Counted from the stretch's first letter, positions 49,701 to 61,630 are shown. The stretch: DNA of 64,000 nucleotides from Erythroxylum novogranatense (GCA_029891385.1 CM057227.1:58901567-58965566); one strand, 5' to 3'. The notes: a model not told the origin generated them from the sequence alone. Translations and numbers: made by a program.

Positions 49701-51168
49701 CTTTCATGTAATTGGGCTAAATGCCCTTTGAAGCTATATATTGACTTATTCTCATGTAACTATAAGAGTTTTGAAGTTTGAATGTATCTTGTATATGTAT
49801 TCCTTTGAGAATGACAAAAAGGAAAGAATGAGATGGTATTACTTTATGGATTGGAAATTTGTGAATGCTTAGAAGTAAGGTTACTTTATGGTTTGAGAAA
49901 CAATTAGAATCCTAAGAGTGTGATGTTGCCATATTGAAAGAGAAATGGATTGCTTGGTGATTGGGAGACTTGAGAGTTGTGGAAGATTGAAGTGGTTTTA
50001 TGCAGGTTTGAAGTTTGGATGATAAAAATCAAGTTTGGCTAGATGCAATTTTAGGGGAGGTGCTGTCCATTTTTTTAAAAACTGGGCAGCAACTTATTTT
50101 GGAGTTTTAGACCATGTTAGGATGTGAATTTGAATGGGAAGTCTTCTGGAAGTTCGTAGAGAATGTTAAGATCTTGAAAACGGTATAAAATGGATCATTT
50201 TCGGACTTAAAATGAAGAAGTTATAAGGTTTGAAAGTTTTCAGATTTCTATATTCGGGTACTGTTCATTCTGCATTTTTGCAGAATCTTTAGAGGCGTTT
50301 TTCACCCTCTTAGAGGCTGATCTGGTTTTTTCTTTCTTCATGAAAAGTGTAGAATATCTTTCTATCTTTAAAATGAGGTATGATTTGCAGTCATTGGATT
50401 TAGAAATAAAAAGTTATGGGGTTGGGAGTGTTGACAGTTACTGTTCATGCTGCAAAAACACTGTTCCATTGGTTTTACTTTTTAGCTGAAACTTCAAGGG
50501 TGTTTTTCCCCCTCCTAATGATTATTTTGGCTTTTCCGTCCTTCATGAGAAATGTAAAGAGTCTTTTTATCTTTCCATGGAGGTATGATTTGTCCGAATC
50601 GGAGTTAAGAGTAAAAAGTTATGAGGGTCGGAAATTGGCATTTTACTATTCATTTAGTCATTTTTGCAATTTCTCTTATAACTTTCGCATTTGACCTCCG
50701 ATTTGCACGGAATTCGAACCATGGCTTTTCTCAATAAATCTTCTACCTTCTTTCATAAAAATGTAAAATTTTCATATTAAGTTGAATTCTCGGAAATTTT
50801 CCCTCAGGTTCGTTTGAACCGCTTGTTTATTTTGCTTGTGATCTGTCTTCGATTTGCATTCGATTTTATTCCGCATTCGCTTTGCTTCCGCCTTATGCCT
50901 TTCGGTTCGTTTTGCTTCCGATTCCGAGCCTTCAATGTGCAATTGTTTCTGTTCTGTTCGAAACGTTTGTTTCGATTTGCTTTCATTTTGTTTCCGTTCC
51001 GAATTTGAAAAGAATTTGTGCTTTTGTTTCTGTTCTTTCGTTTCATTTTTCGGTTAAGTATGAGAGTTTCGGATTTAATAGTTGGGTTTGGATTCGGGAT
51101 CCAACAGATATGCTCTGGTTTAGTTTGGTTTTTCGTACGAGGTTGGGTCTCGGTAACGGGATCCAACA
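46789..51168 (+). mobile_element. Solo LTR, 4.38 kb, plus strand (TGTTGG...CCAACA family)
   Basis: It starts TGTTGGGCCCCGACTCG and ends ACGGGATCCAACA. The target duplication CCTTC is at 46784-46788 and 51169-51173. Removing it restores the gag frame DELSF-ISRKIRRMWK. It contains no coding domain. It matches the minus-strand solo LTR at 23496-27755 at both ends and in the middle. The distal third (50130-50780) holds four copies of the reiterated module ending in AAAAAGTTATG. A repeat arm related to the foldback at 44891 lies at 49271-49353. Small open frames here carry no similarity. Confidence 0.92.
49271..49353 (+). repeat. Single copy of the foldback arm
   Basis: CATGGTATAACCCATGAAAC, then ACACGCCATGATATAACTCG and AGGGTGTGGGGTCCAACA match the right arm at about 45110-45188 with scattered changes. 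There is no opposing arm and no tRNA-like loop next to it. Confidence 0.8.
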
Positions 51169-51173
51169 CCTTC

Positions 51174-52069
51174 ATTTCAAGAAAGATTAGAAGGATGTGG
51201 AAAAGAAAACGAAAGGAAATAAAGATTTTTCTTTTAAGAAGAATAGCAAAGAAGAAGTCAAGAATGAGAAAGCGTCTATAATTTGCTACTAGTGCAACAA
51301 ACCAGGACATTACAAGCCTGAATGTCTATTGCTCAAAAGAAAATAGAAGAAAAGTAAAGAAAACAAAAAAAACGTGATGGCAACATGGGAAGACTTGGAT
51401 TCATCTGAATCTGATTTTGATTCAGTAGCATCAGAACAAGTAAGTATATGCTTGGTAGTTGAAAAAGAATGCGATGATGAGGTAACTTCTAACCTTAATG
51501 CTCTTCAAGAAGCATATTTAGAATTATTAGAAGATTCTCATGCTATAATAAAGAAATATAGAATTCTAAAAAAGAAATTTGTTGAAAGCTTGAAGAACAC
51601 GGAAGTATTAGAGAAAGAAAACATCTGTCTTAAAAAACAAGTAGACGATATGAGAAAGAAAGTAATTGTAGATAGATATGAGGAAATTAATCAAATGAAA
51701 CAAGGGATTAATAGTATTTTAGAAAATTTATCAACATTTATTGATAGTACTAAAAGGATGAATGATATGATTGGAAAATTTAGACATCCAAAAAATAAGA
51801 GTAGTTTAGGATTTACTAATAATAATGTTCGTTATAATAAGAATTGTGTTTCTAGTAGAAAGAATAAGAAACAATACTCTTATTATTCAAGGAATTATTG
51901 TAAGTCTAACCTTAAAGGACCTAAGAAAATATGGGTACCTAAGAAAGACATAATATATACTGCAGATCTCCCTTATTGGAAAAAGCAACCAGCACCAATG
52001 ATACTTGGACAGTGGATGCTCGCAACACATGACAGGAAAAAAGTCTATGTTCCTAGACTTCCAAGGTAA
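51174..52069 (+). pseudogene. SIRE gag C-terminus: zinc knuckle and coiled-coil region
   Basis: The frame continues from 46788. A CCHC knuckle appears near 51284-51325 (ICYXCNKPGHYKPECLLLK), with a stop in place of one residue. An open frame at 51374-52069 then gives MATWEDLDSSESD, a long Leu/Lys/Glu-rich segment (YRILKKKFVESLKNTEVLEK) likely to form a coiled coil, and a basic Asn/Lys-rich end with KGPKKIWVPKKD. This long linker between knuckle and protease is usual for SIRE elements. Confidence 0.88.
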
Positions 52070-52394
52070 GAAAGGAGGAACAGTAACTTTTAGAGACAAC
52101 CAGCAAGGCAAAATAATTGGAATCGGTAAAATTGGTAAAGATTCATTTGCGTTTATTGATAATGTTTTGCTAGTTGAAGGATTAAAGCATAATCTAATTA
52201 GTGTAAGTCAATTATGTGATTCTGGTTTTAAAGTATATTTTAATCAAAATTCTTGTGTAGTTAAAAACAAGGACGGTTCTGTATTCTTTACTGCCAAGAG
52301 ACGAAACAATCTTTATAAGATTAATTTAGATGTTTTGAAAAGTCAAAATATTTCATGTTTTATATCAACAGATGAAAAAAATGATTTGGCATAA
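52005..52394 (+). pseudogene. SIRE protease
   Basis: The open frame of 129 codons begins MDSGCSQHMTGKKSMFLDF, the D-S-G active site of copia proteases. It continues GTVTFRDNQQGKIIGIGKIG and LVEGLKHNLISVSQLCDSGF. It overlaps the preceding open frame by a +1 shift, so one indel separates it from gag. Confidence 0.92.
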
Positions 52395-53545
52395 AAAAGC
52401 TAGGTAGTTTTAAATATATTTTTAAGTTGGTTAAACATAATTTGGTAAGAGGATTACAAAAAATAAGTTTTAACATAGATTTCTTTTGTGAGAGTTGTCA
52501 AAAAGGAAAACAAATTAAAACATCTTTTTCTTTTAAAAATGTTGTAACCTCATCTGGACCTCTGGAGCTGTTACATATAGATTTGTTTGGTCTAACTAGA
52601 ACATTAAGTATTGCGGAAAGAAATATGGTCTCGTAATTGTTGATGACTTCACTAGATTTTGTTGGATATTATTTTTATCATATAAATATGAATCTCTTAA
52701 GTGCTTTAAAGTTCTTTCCAAAAAATTACAAAATGAAAAAGGAATTTCTATTGCTGAAATTAGGAGTGATCATGATGGAGAATTTGAAAATAAAAAATTC
52801 AGAATATTTTGTGAAGAGAATGGAATTTTTCATAATTTCTCTGCTCCTAGAACTCCACAAAAAATAGGGTTGTAGAAAGAAAGAACAAGACGATTCAAGA
52901 AATGGTAAGGACTATGCTATGTGAAATGAATCTTCCTAAGTATTTCTGGGCAGAAGCTGTGAATACAACTTATTATATTCAAAATAGAGCATTTCTGCGA
53001 CCTATGTTAAATAAAACTCCATATGAATTATGGAAAGGAACAAAACCAAATATTTCTTACTTCCATCCTTTTGGTTGCAAATGCACTATATTGAATACAA
53101 AAGAAAATTGGATAAATTTGATTCTAAGATCAATTCCAGAATTTTTCTAGGATATTCGATGTCTTCTAAAGCTTATAGAGTTTATAATCTTATTTCTAAA
53201 TTTGTTGAAGAATCTATGCATGTTAGATTTGATCATGATTCTCATCCAAATAGAAGAGATGATTCTGATGATGAAAATCTATCTGATCCTTTAGTTGATA
53301 AACTAGACTTGTCACCTCTATTTGATCTCCCTGATAAGATAGAAGTTATTCCTGAAAACTTTAGTCTTAGGAAAGACTCCAATATAAATTTTCTCATCCA
53401 GAATATCTAATTATAGGCGAAACTTTAGAAGGAGTGAGAACTAGGTCTAAATTCAGAAGATAGGCAAATGTAGTTAAATTAATTTATAAGAAACAAAGTT
53501 TGGTCTTTAGTTCCTAGACCATCAAATAAGTCTATCATAGGAACC
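52395..53545 (+). pseudogene. SIRE integrase
   Basis: The GAG-preintegrase end is LVKHNLVRGLQKISF, with FFCESCQKGKQIKTSF. The core is LLHIDLFGLTRTLSI (first D), then near 52770 EIRSDHDGEFEN in a shifted frame (second D), and VERKNKTIQEM near 52870 (E). Next come EMNLPKYFWAEAVNTTYYIQ, KTPYELWKGTKPNISYFHPF and FLGYSMSSKAYRVYN. At least four frameshifts or stops lie between 52395 and 53545. Confidence 0.92.
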
Positions 53546-54435
53546 ATGTGGGTATTTAAAAATAAACTAGATGAATTAGGTCAAGTAAACCGTAACAAAG
53601 CTAGATTAGTAGCTGAAGGCTATAATCAACAAGAAGGAATGGACTATAATGAAACTTATGCTCCTGTAGCTAGACTAGAAGCTATTAGGATTTTGCTTAC
53701 ATATGTTGTTTGTCATGATATAAAACTGTTTCAAATGGATGTAAAAAGTGCCTTTTTGAATGGTTTAATAGATGAAGAAGTGTATGTAAAGCAACCTCCT
53801 GGGTTTGAAGATACTGATAAACCAGATTATGTCTATAGACTTCATAAAGCTTTGTATGGATTAAAACAAGCATCTCATGCTTGGTATGATCGTTAAAGTT
53901 CTTTTTTGATAGGAAATGACTTTATTAGAGGACAAGTAGATAAGACTTTGTTTAGAAAGTGAATCAAAAATGATTTCATTATAGTACAGATATATGTAGA
54001 TGATATTATTTTTGGTGCAACTTCTAAGAAGCTATGCTCCAATTTTGAAAATCTTATGAAAAGTGAATTTGAAAGGAGTATGATGGGTGAATTCAAATTC
54101 TTTCTTGGTTTACAAATTAAACAAACTGAAGAAAAGATTTTTATTCATCAATATAAATATATTAAAAAACTGAAAGTCAAATATAAAATGCAAAAGGTTA
54201 AACCTATGTCAACTCCTATACATCCTTCAATCCTTTTATCTAAAAATGAAGCAGGTAAGAAGGTTGATCAAACCCTTTTCAGAGGAATTATTGGTTCTTT
54301 ACTTTACCTAACTACAAGCAGACCTGATATATTGTTTAGTGTTTGTTTGTGTGCAAGATTTCAAGTAGATCCTAGAGAATCTCATTATATTGCTGTTAAA
54401 AGAATATTGAGATACTTGGCAGGTTCTACTGATCT
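53546..54435 (+). pseudogene. SIRE reverse transcriptase
   Basis: [59 protein letters not shown] and [15 protein letters not shown] precede the catalytic QIYVDDIIFG near 53990. GEFKFFLGLQIKQTEEKIFI and FRGIIGSLLYLTTSRPDILF follow. Two in-frame stops (53895 and 53961) split it. All RT blocks are present. Confidence 0.95.
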
Positions 54436-54985
54436 TTGTTTAATGAGAAAGGTAAAGATTTCAGGTTAATTAGCTATTGTGATGCTGATTATGTTGGAGA
54501 TAGAATTGATAGAAAGAGTACAAGTGGAGGTTGTCACATTCTTGGTCATAATCTAATTTCATGGTTAAGCAAGAGGAAAAGTTCAATGGCTCTATCTACT
54601 GCAGAAGCTAAATATATGTCAGCTGCAAGTTGTTCACAGACATTATGGATTAAGTATCAGTTAGAAGATTACTCCATACAAGAAGAATATCAATCTATCA
54701 AAGAATCCAATACAATACTCGAGGGCAAAACATATTGAAGTTAGACATCATTTTATACGAGACTATGTACAGAGAGGAATCATCAGTCTACAATTTGTTG
54801 AGATGAATAAGCAATGGGCAGATATCTTCACTAAACCATTATGTGAAGATAGATTCAAGGAATTCAGACAGAACTTGAATATGGTAATTATGATCGACCA
54901 TTCGTCTATCACGTCATGACCCAGACCATTCATACAAGAAGAAGATAAAAAGTCGTAAGTTTTCAAGTAAACAATAATGGTAAGT
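54436..54985 (+). pseudogene. SIRE RNase H and polyprotein end
   Basis: LISYCDADYVGDRIDRKSTS, ISWLSKRKSSMALSTAEAKY and LWIKYQLEDY are the RNase H blocks, with catalytic residues visible. After a frameshift, ARHIEVRHHFIRDYVQRGI and WADIFTKPLCEDRF close the polyprotein near 54860. The sequence is broken at 54989 by the next element. Confidence 0.92.
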
Positions 54986-54989
54986 TATG

Positions 54990-56925
54990 TGTAGGAAAAT
55001 CCCGGGAGGTACATCACATGTACCGGCAGCGAAAAACAAAAAATTTTGTTCCCAGGACTTTCCCGAATCCCAGGATCCAGGTATCCGTATGAAGACATCA
55101 ACCTAAATAGCCAAAAGAGACTATCTCTAAAGGTGATCCACGAGATCAAAAATCTAACGGATCAAACCCCTTTGACCGGGAATAGTTAGAACAGATTAAA
55201 GCTGCTAGAGCCTACCTCTGTCCCGGAGAGTCAAGGAAGCGTTGGACCATGTGCTTGGAGAAGGAGAAATCGATGATGGCTTTGGAAGAAGAAGAAAAAT
55301 GAACTTTTAAAACAAAGCTTAACTATTAAGCTTTCATCTTCTCTTTTCCTCAAGCCACCACCGTCGACCATCAGCCTCTTCACCAAAATACAAAAGAAAA
55401 CTCTTTTCTTCTAGCCTTTATGCAAAAGCTACGATCATCCTCTTTACCATCTTCCATTATTTTGTCTTTTTGCAATGATAAAAGTGATGACTAAGCTTCC
55501 TTATGGAAGCTTCTTTTATAATCCTCCTCCATCCACGTGCTTGCATACATATATATATAATAATTAATTAATTAATTACTTAATTAATTAATTAGAATAT
55601 ATTTGCTAAGGTCGATCCAACTGGGTTGGGTCCTACAAACCTCTCGGGCCCCGATCTTTCAAACGACTCAGGAAACCTTTCTTAGCAATATCGATGTCGC
55701 GATCTCATCGGGACATATCCCAATCCATTGGGATCCATTTAATCCATTGCTCTCCATAATTGGAACTCGTCCAATTACTATTTCTGATTCTCTGAATCAC
55801 TCTTATCGTGTGACCCTTTAGGCTCCGGTTATGTTGGCCACTTAGATTAACAATTAATCTGAGCAAGTCATGGCGGTATCTAGCAACACATCATGACCCC
55901 GAATTGACGGGAAAGTAATCGGTTTGATGTATTCATCACGAACCGGATCACGAACCCTTTCATGAACAATTACCGTGCAATTAGTCCTTTCACCATCCTA
56001 TACCCCACTTGGTTATGAGTATGGTCAAAGTGTCAACTCTCACTAGACCGAGTCTAGCCCAGTGATATTAGTTCTCGTCCCGGGACTCATTACTTTATAT
56101 GTCAATGAAGACACTCTTCATGACATACATGCTTAACCACCTTTAGTAATGATCCCGACAAGAGGCCATGGGTATCTCTTACGCTAATTGAAGTGGTGAA
56201 TCCTTTATTGGCTACTCAATTATCTTGAATACCTCAAGTGTACCCAAGCACCACCTATGAGTTACCTCCGGAAGGCAACAAGGAATGGAGTCAAAGCACG
56301 GGATCGGTATCAAGATATCCTTGAGTACCTCAAGTCTAAGGATACTTGCACCATTGCTATGATGAGATTGTCACCGACACTTAGATAAGATATCCATGTG
56401 ATGATCTCATGACAGTCATCCAATGAACTTACTACCGCTAGTAAGCATCCACATGTCAATTCTAAATATCTCATATTTACAGTTTACGAGATCCACCGCT
56501 GATCCAATCAAGGAATATGACATGTGCTAGTCTATCCGGATTAATGATGTCCAGTCTCATTAATCCTATGACTAGGAGAATTACGATCTTGACATAATTG
56601 CACATGATAGGAATCTCGAGTATGAACACATCATAATTTCCTTCATGCTATGTCATATATCATGGACTTCATTAATTGATTAAAGATCAAATCAATTCAT
56701 AAACAATGTTTATGAATATCAAATTAATGAATAATGCCTTTTCTTTATTTATTCATAAAGTCCGCACACGACTTTGAATAAAACGCGCTAAAGGGATTGC
56801 CTTTAGGGCACAAATAAACGATCGACCTTGAACAAGTCGACTTATCCAATGAACAAGTCGACTTATCGATTTACGAACATGTGTAAGTCGACTTACATAT
56901 GGTACAAGTCGACTTATCACTTACA
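54990..56925 (-). repeat. 3' LTR of the minus-strand copia element
   Basis: On the plus strand it starts TGTAGGAAAATCCCGGGAGG and ends CACTTACA, so on the element strand it runs TGTAAG...CCTACA. It is 1936 bp. It contains AATT-rich repeats at 55556-55594. Near its U3 end (56834-56917) are four copies of AAGTCGACTT. It differs from the right-hand LTR mostly by single-base indels. Confidence 0.92.
56834..56917. repeat. Four AAGTCGACTT palindromes in U3
   Basis: Four copies of the 10-bp perfect palindrome AAGTCGACTT, usually in the context ACAAGTCGACTTAT, lie within 84 bp. The same unit is arrayed at 61372-61630 in the leader. Confidence 0.95.
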
Positions 56926-56940
56926 AATCTCCCACTTGAC
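56926..56940 (-). other. Polypurine tract of the minus-strand copia element
   Basis: On the minus strand GTCAAGTGGGAGATT lies immediately before the LTR start, as expected for a copia polypurine tract. Confidence 0.8.
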
Positions 56941-58440
56941 CTAAAGTCAATCGCCTTAGTATCTAATACCATAAGCGAGTCCATGAGAATCACAATTCTC
57001 CTGTGACTATGGCTTTGTCAGCTAACAAAGAACACTTTGGTGCGTGGAATTCTCTCTATCAGGATATCATCTCGACTAATGATCTCCCGAATCGGTGAAG
57101 TACGAGTTCGGATCGTCGATAAGACCTTGGTTCCTTTGCCTGCGCACTAGCCCCATTGTATCACAATACAATCCTATGGGCCTATCACAGCTAGGGACCA
57201 GATCAAGTTTAGTAATGAACTTCTTGATCCAAACTGCTTCCTTTGCGCATCTCATGCGGCGGCAATGTACTCTGCCTCGATTGATGAATCAGCAGTCCTC
57301 TTTTGTTTGGAACTTTTCAAACTGACCGCCACGCTATTCAGTGTGAATGTATATAACCTGATTATGATTCAGAATTATCCTTATCAGATTAAATACTAGC
57401 ATCTGAATGCCCGCTCACTTGGAGATTTCCATCTCCATAGTTCAAGAAAACATCCTTAGTGCTTTGCAAGTACTTGAGGATATTCTTGACAGCCACTCAG
57501 TGACCCTCACCAGGATCCGATTGGTATCTGCTCGTAACACTTAGAGCATACGATACATCGTGCCTCGTACATAGCATTGTTCCATGCTAAACCTCTTTAG
57601 CATCTCATCTATGTACGATGATTGTGAAAGACCAAGCAACCTTTTGATTTATCTCTATAAATCTATATCCCTAGGATATAAGTTGCTTCACCAAGGTCTT
57701 TCATCGCAAATTGATTGGACAACCAAATTTTAATCGATTCTTTGCATAGAGACATCGTTTCCTAGTAACAGTATGTCATCTACATACAACACAAGAAATA
57801 TGATTGCAGTCCCATTAACCTTCTTATACACACAATGATCATCCGGATTTTGTGAGAAATCAAACTCTTTGAATACCTCATCAAAACGGATATTCGAACT
57901 CCTGGATGCTTGCTTCAATCCAAACCTGGATTTCTGAAGCTTGCATACCTTTTCGCCATCGATGGAAGTGAAGTCCTCTGGTTGTGTCATACACATCCTC
58001 GGGTAGATTTCCTCTCAGGAAAGCTGTCTTCACATCCATTTGCCATATCTCATAATCATAATGAGTGGCAATGGCTAAGAGTATCCTAATGGATTTAAGC
58101 ATTGCTATATAGGTAATCAAATTACCATCCATGTTGGTTTTCTTCTGAAAACTCCTTTGCACCCTGTGGATTTTATCCCTTCAGGTGTAACAACCAAAGT
58201 CCATACTTGGTTTTCATACATGGAATCCATTTCAGATTTCATGGCACAAAGCCATGTTCCAGACTCTGAACTTTTCAGAACCTGTTCATAGGTAGTAGGC
58301 GCATCATCTCATATGAGCAATACGCCATTCTGTTCACTTACAAGAAATTCATATCTCTAGAACGGTCGTATCCTCTTAACCTCTGTAAATTGTGTGTAGT
58401 AGAAGGTTGAACTGTTACCCTCATCTATATGAGTACCAGT
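56941..58440 (-). pseudogene. Copia reverse transcriptase and RNase H (minus)
   Basis: The RT part: on the minus strand 58162-57881 gives YIAMLKSIRILLAIATHYDY and WQMDVKTAFLRGNLPEDVY. 57996-57730 gives EDFTSIDGEKVCKLQKSRFG, KEFDFSQNPDDHCVYKK and the catalytic FLVLYVDDILLLGNDVS. RNase H near 57240-57300 shows DSSIEAEYIAAA. The two RT frames overlap with a shift, and more indels lie downstream to about 56950. Confidence 0.92.
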
Positions 58441-59430
58441 TTAAGTTCAGGCAGTTGATCTATGTTTGTTCGAGCATCTTGAACTTCTCCAAGTTCAACT
58501 TTGCTCCCACTGTCCTCTTGTAAAAGAAACTCTTTCTTTAAGAAAACAGCATGCTTGGAAACAAACAACTTTTGTTCCTAAGCAAGGTAGAATTGATATT
58601 CCACGAACAAACACTTATCAGATTTTGCATCAAGCTAATTTGACTGTGTCCGCTTCACATAAGCAGGACAACCCCCAACTTTCAGAAGAGAAAGATAGGG
58701 CTTTCAGTTAGTCCATATCTCCATATGGAGTAACCACAACTGCCTTTAATGGAACTTTGTTTAGTAAGTAAACAGCTGTCTAGAGCGCATACTCCCAAAA
58801 CTGTGCAAAACCTATCATCAATCGCACCATGTCTAACAAGGTTCGATTTCTCTTTTCAGCCACACCATTGTGCTGCGGCGTGTAAGGTGGAGTATCTTGA
58901 GATAAAATCCCATTATCTACGAGATAATCCAAAGCTGTTGGTGTAAGCATTTTCCACCACGATCGATCGTAATGTATTCATACTTTTACCAAGTTAGTTT
59001 TCTACTTCATTTCAATTATTTGAACTATTCAAATGCTTGATTTGTATCTCATCGAATCTGAGATACCTATATCGTGAATAATCACCGATAAAAGTAATGA
59101 AGTAAAAACAACCACTTATGGCATGGATGGACATCGGACCACATACATCCGAATGTATTAGGTCTAATATTCCATTCACTCGTTTACCTTTTCCTTTAAA
59201 GGATTACTTAGTCATCTTGCCTAATAAACAAGATTCGCATGTGTCATATGATTCATAATCAAATGACCCTAAACATCCACTCTTATGGAGCTTAGCGATG
59301 CGTGTCTCATTTATATGGCCAAGCCGACAATGCCATAAGTAAGTTGATTTTAAATTATCTCGATTATGTCTTTCCGCGTCATTGACATTCTTAATTGGAT
59401 ATGACATATCTAATATGTCAATTCAATTGC
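58441..59430 (-). pseudogene. Copia integrase (minus)
   Basis: 59407-59204 gives TYLWHCRLGHINETRIAKLH and DTCESCLLGKMTK, the GAG-preintegrase zinc-binding part. 58900-58740 gives DTPPYTPQHNGVAEKRNRTL, with the catalytic E, followed by a FAQFWEYAL-like segment. The first catalytic region between 59200 and 58950 is present but frameshifted. The element cannot make a continuous protein as read. Confidence 0.9.
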
Positions 59431-60570
59431 ATAATGTACCAGTAGCATAGAGCCTTCCATTCGAACTAATAGAACAACCATTGCTACTAAAAGTCCAATG
59501 GAAATCAGCTCTATTTAAACATAAAACATACAATATGTTCTTTGTTTAAAACAGGTACAAAATATCAATCATCCAATTTGAATATAAGCCCACTAGGGAG
59601 GAACAAGACATAAGTGTCTCACGGCTAATGTAGCAACTCTTGCCGCATTACCTACACGAAGTCTAGTTCTCCTTTTATGAAATCTCATCGCTCACGAGGC
59701 CTTGCATATCATTTCATATGTATGAGCCACATCCGGTATCAAATACCGATATGTTTGGATCAGGAATAGTATTAACCTCAATGACAAACATATTTGAAGA
59801 AGTAGAGGCATCTGATGCCTTCTTCTGCTTCAAGGACTCCAGATAGATTTTACAGTTTCGCCTCTAGTGGCTAGTCTTGCCACATTGAAAGTAAAAACCT
59901 TTTGGGAAATATCTTTGGTTTTTCCTTGATGGCACTTCCATTTGGTTTCTTGGCCTTTTTCTTCTTTGAACTAGAAGAAGAAGCATCCACCATTAGCACT
60001 TGCTTGCTATCCTTCTTGATAGCTCCTTTCACTTTGTCTTGGCAGATTGATCACTCGAGAATTGTTGTGGATATTTGGTTTATCCGATAGTTTATCACAA
60101 ACTATGAATAACCATCAGACAATCCAACTAGAATTAAGTCTCTACTTAACTCATAATCCATTACAAATCCTAAGACGGCCAATCTCTCAATATAGCCATT
60201 CATCTTGAGGCATCTTGCATGCGAGATATCCACAGAGCCATCTTTAATGGTGAAGAGAAGCCTTGAGGTCTCGAACCTTTCAAACCGAGCTTACTCATCA
60301 AACAGCTCCTTAAGATGAAATACTATAGAGTGAGCATCCATGGACTCGTGCTGCTGCTGCAGCTCTAGTGACATCGAGGCAAGCATAAAGCAAGTATCCA
60401 TATCACTGTCCTTAAGATGCTTACAATATGGTTTCTGATCCTTATCAGAAGCATCGACAGCAGGTGCAACTGGAAGTGGAACATCTAGGACGTATCCCAG
60501 TTCCTCAGATCTAAGAACAATTCTCAGATACTTTAGCCAATCAAGAAAATTCAGTCCAGAATAGAGAGCG
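59431..60570 (-). pseudogene. Copia gag and protease region (minus)
   Basis: Read 5' to 3' on the minus strand from about 60560: a UBN2-type gag (DSDMDTCFMLASMSLELQQQ, FHLKELFDE, DYELSRDLILVGLSDGYS). Near 59900 a zinc knuckle follows (FYFQCGKTSH, RRNCKIYLE). Sequence on to 59431 would hold the protease but is frameshifted. I see the region's position rather than a clear D-S-G box. Stops and indels are frequent. Confidence 0.78.
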
Positions 60571-60773
60571 AAAATTCACACTGAAAGACTTCTTCAATCA
60601 ACCTAGCGCGATAGAGAGAAAGAATGATAGAATAGAAATGCCTGCATGATCATAAGGACTTGCATGACATGCATATGACTCCCACTAGTTTCCTAGAATC
60701 CATAACCCTCTTTACGAATCTAGAGAAACAAAGTGACATAATGTCCTAGTGGGTCGATATCCAACATTGCTAA

Positions 60774-61172
60774 GAGTGACCTTGGGTTTACCCAACAAGC
60801 CACAACTTAGGTCAATCGGTAGGTATCGGTCATACCAATTGTATCATCGATAACCGACATTAAGAATGACCTTGGGTTTACCCAACAAGCCACCTTATGT
60901 CTCGGGAGGTATCAGATATACCAATTACATCTTAGACACAACTATCGATCAGTGCTATCAACTTGTTGATGTATGCACTTACATTGGGTATCAACTCTTT
61001 GATGCGCGTACATCGATGTATGCTACCCAATTTCGCCTCTGTCCACGTTGACCTTGAGGTTAGCTCAACAAATCAACGCTTCCAGGAAAACCGACCCATT
61101 AATCCAAAAATCTCATTTTCATGGTTCGAACATATTCGTATAGAGCGAGCTTGAGGTTAGCTCAACAACCCA
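60774..61172. repeat. Diverged leader repeats with stem-loops
   Basis: GACCTTGGGTTTACCCAACA occurs at about 60778 and 60868, 90 bp apart, each followed by similar AGGTATC..ATACCAATT sequence. More diverged units with TTGAGGTTAGCTCAACAA are at 61054 and 61151. Each unit holds a small inverted repeat: TTGGG-TTTA-CCCAA or TTGAG-GTTAG-CTCAA. Confidence 0.88.
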
Positions 61173-61371
61173 ACCCTATAAAACTCGGTTCTTACCATAT
61201 TAATGGAAGGCGTTAGTTTTCATATACCGAGGAGGGATTTCGGGTCTCATCTACTTCTTCTCCAAGCCGTAGGATTATAGTCACCATGACTATATGATAT
61301 GATTTAGGGCATTTCATCAATCACATTGAGTCTATACCTAAAATCATCCATCATCCCACTATGCATGCCAC

Positions 61372-61630
61372 AAGTCGACTTTCATCAAATGCAAGTCGAC
61401 TTATGCTTCTGCTTCACACAAGTCGACTTGTATGACACAAGTCGACTTATGTCATCTGCCATGAACAAGTCGACTTACAAGGTACTACAAGTCGACTTAT
61501 ACTGAGATCTTGAACAAGTCGACTTATTCTTCAAACAAGTCGACTTATCCAGAAAACAAGTCGACTTATCCAGAAAACAAGTCGACTTATTAAGCGAACA
61601 AGTCGACTTATGTCCCATATAAGTCGACTT
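61372..61630. repeat. Array of 12 AAGTCGACTT palindromes
   Basis: Twelve exact or near-exact copies (core GTCGAC in all) lie in 259 bp with irregular spacing of 16 to 29 bp. Most have the context ACAAGTCGACTTAT. A few adjacent units also share flanks (TCCAGAAA). Confidence 0.97.

Larger units (their letters stand above)
44106..54989 (+). mobile_element. SIRE-type Ty1/copia element, split by three insertions
   Basis: Visible parts: 5' LTR (about 44106-45898), primer site, gag, pol up to the C-terminal RNase H, and a short 3' leader. Inserts occupy 44262-45192, 46789-51168 and 54990 onward. The 3' LTR must lie beyond the right edge of the window. Domain content (UBN2-type gag, a long coiled-coil region after the zinc knuckle, and a SIRE-like integrase reading LVRGLQKISF then CQKGKQIKTSF) points to the SIRE/Maximus clade. 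The pol is moderately decayed, with a handful of stops and frameshifts. Confidence 0.85.

Noticed and set aside
50804..51310. 168-codon minus-strand frame rich in Lys, Asn and Arg
   Set aside because: It spans the solo LTR end and the target duplication into SIRE gag, so it cannot be one ancestral gene.
61372..61630. Regularly recurring palindromic unit resembling a CRISPR array
   Set aside because: Repeats are only 10-14 bp, spacing is irregular, flanks repeat too, there are no cas genes, and the context is a plant retroelement leader.
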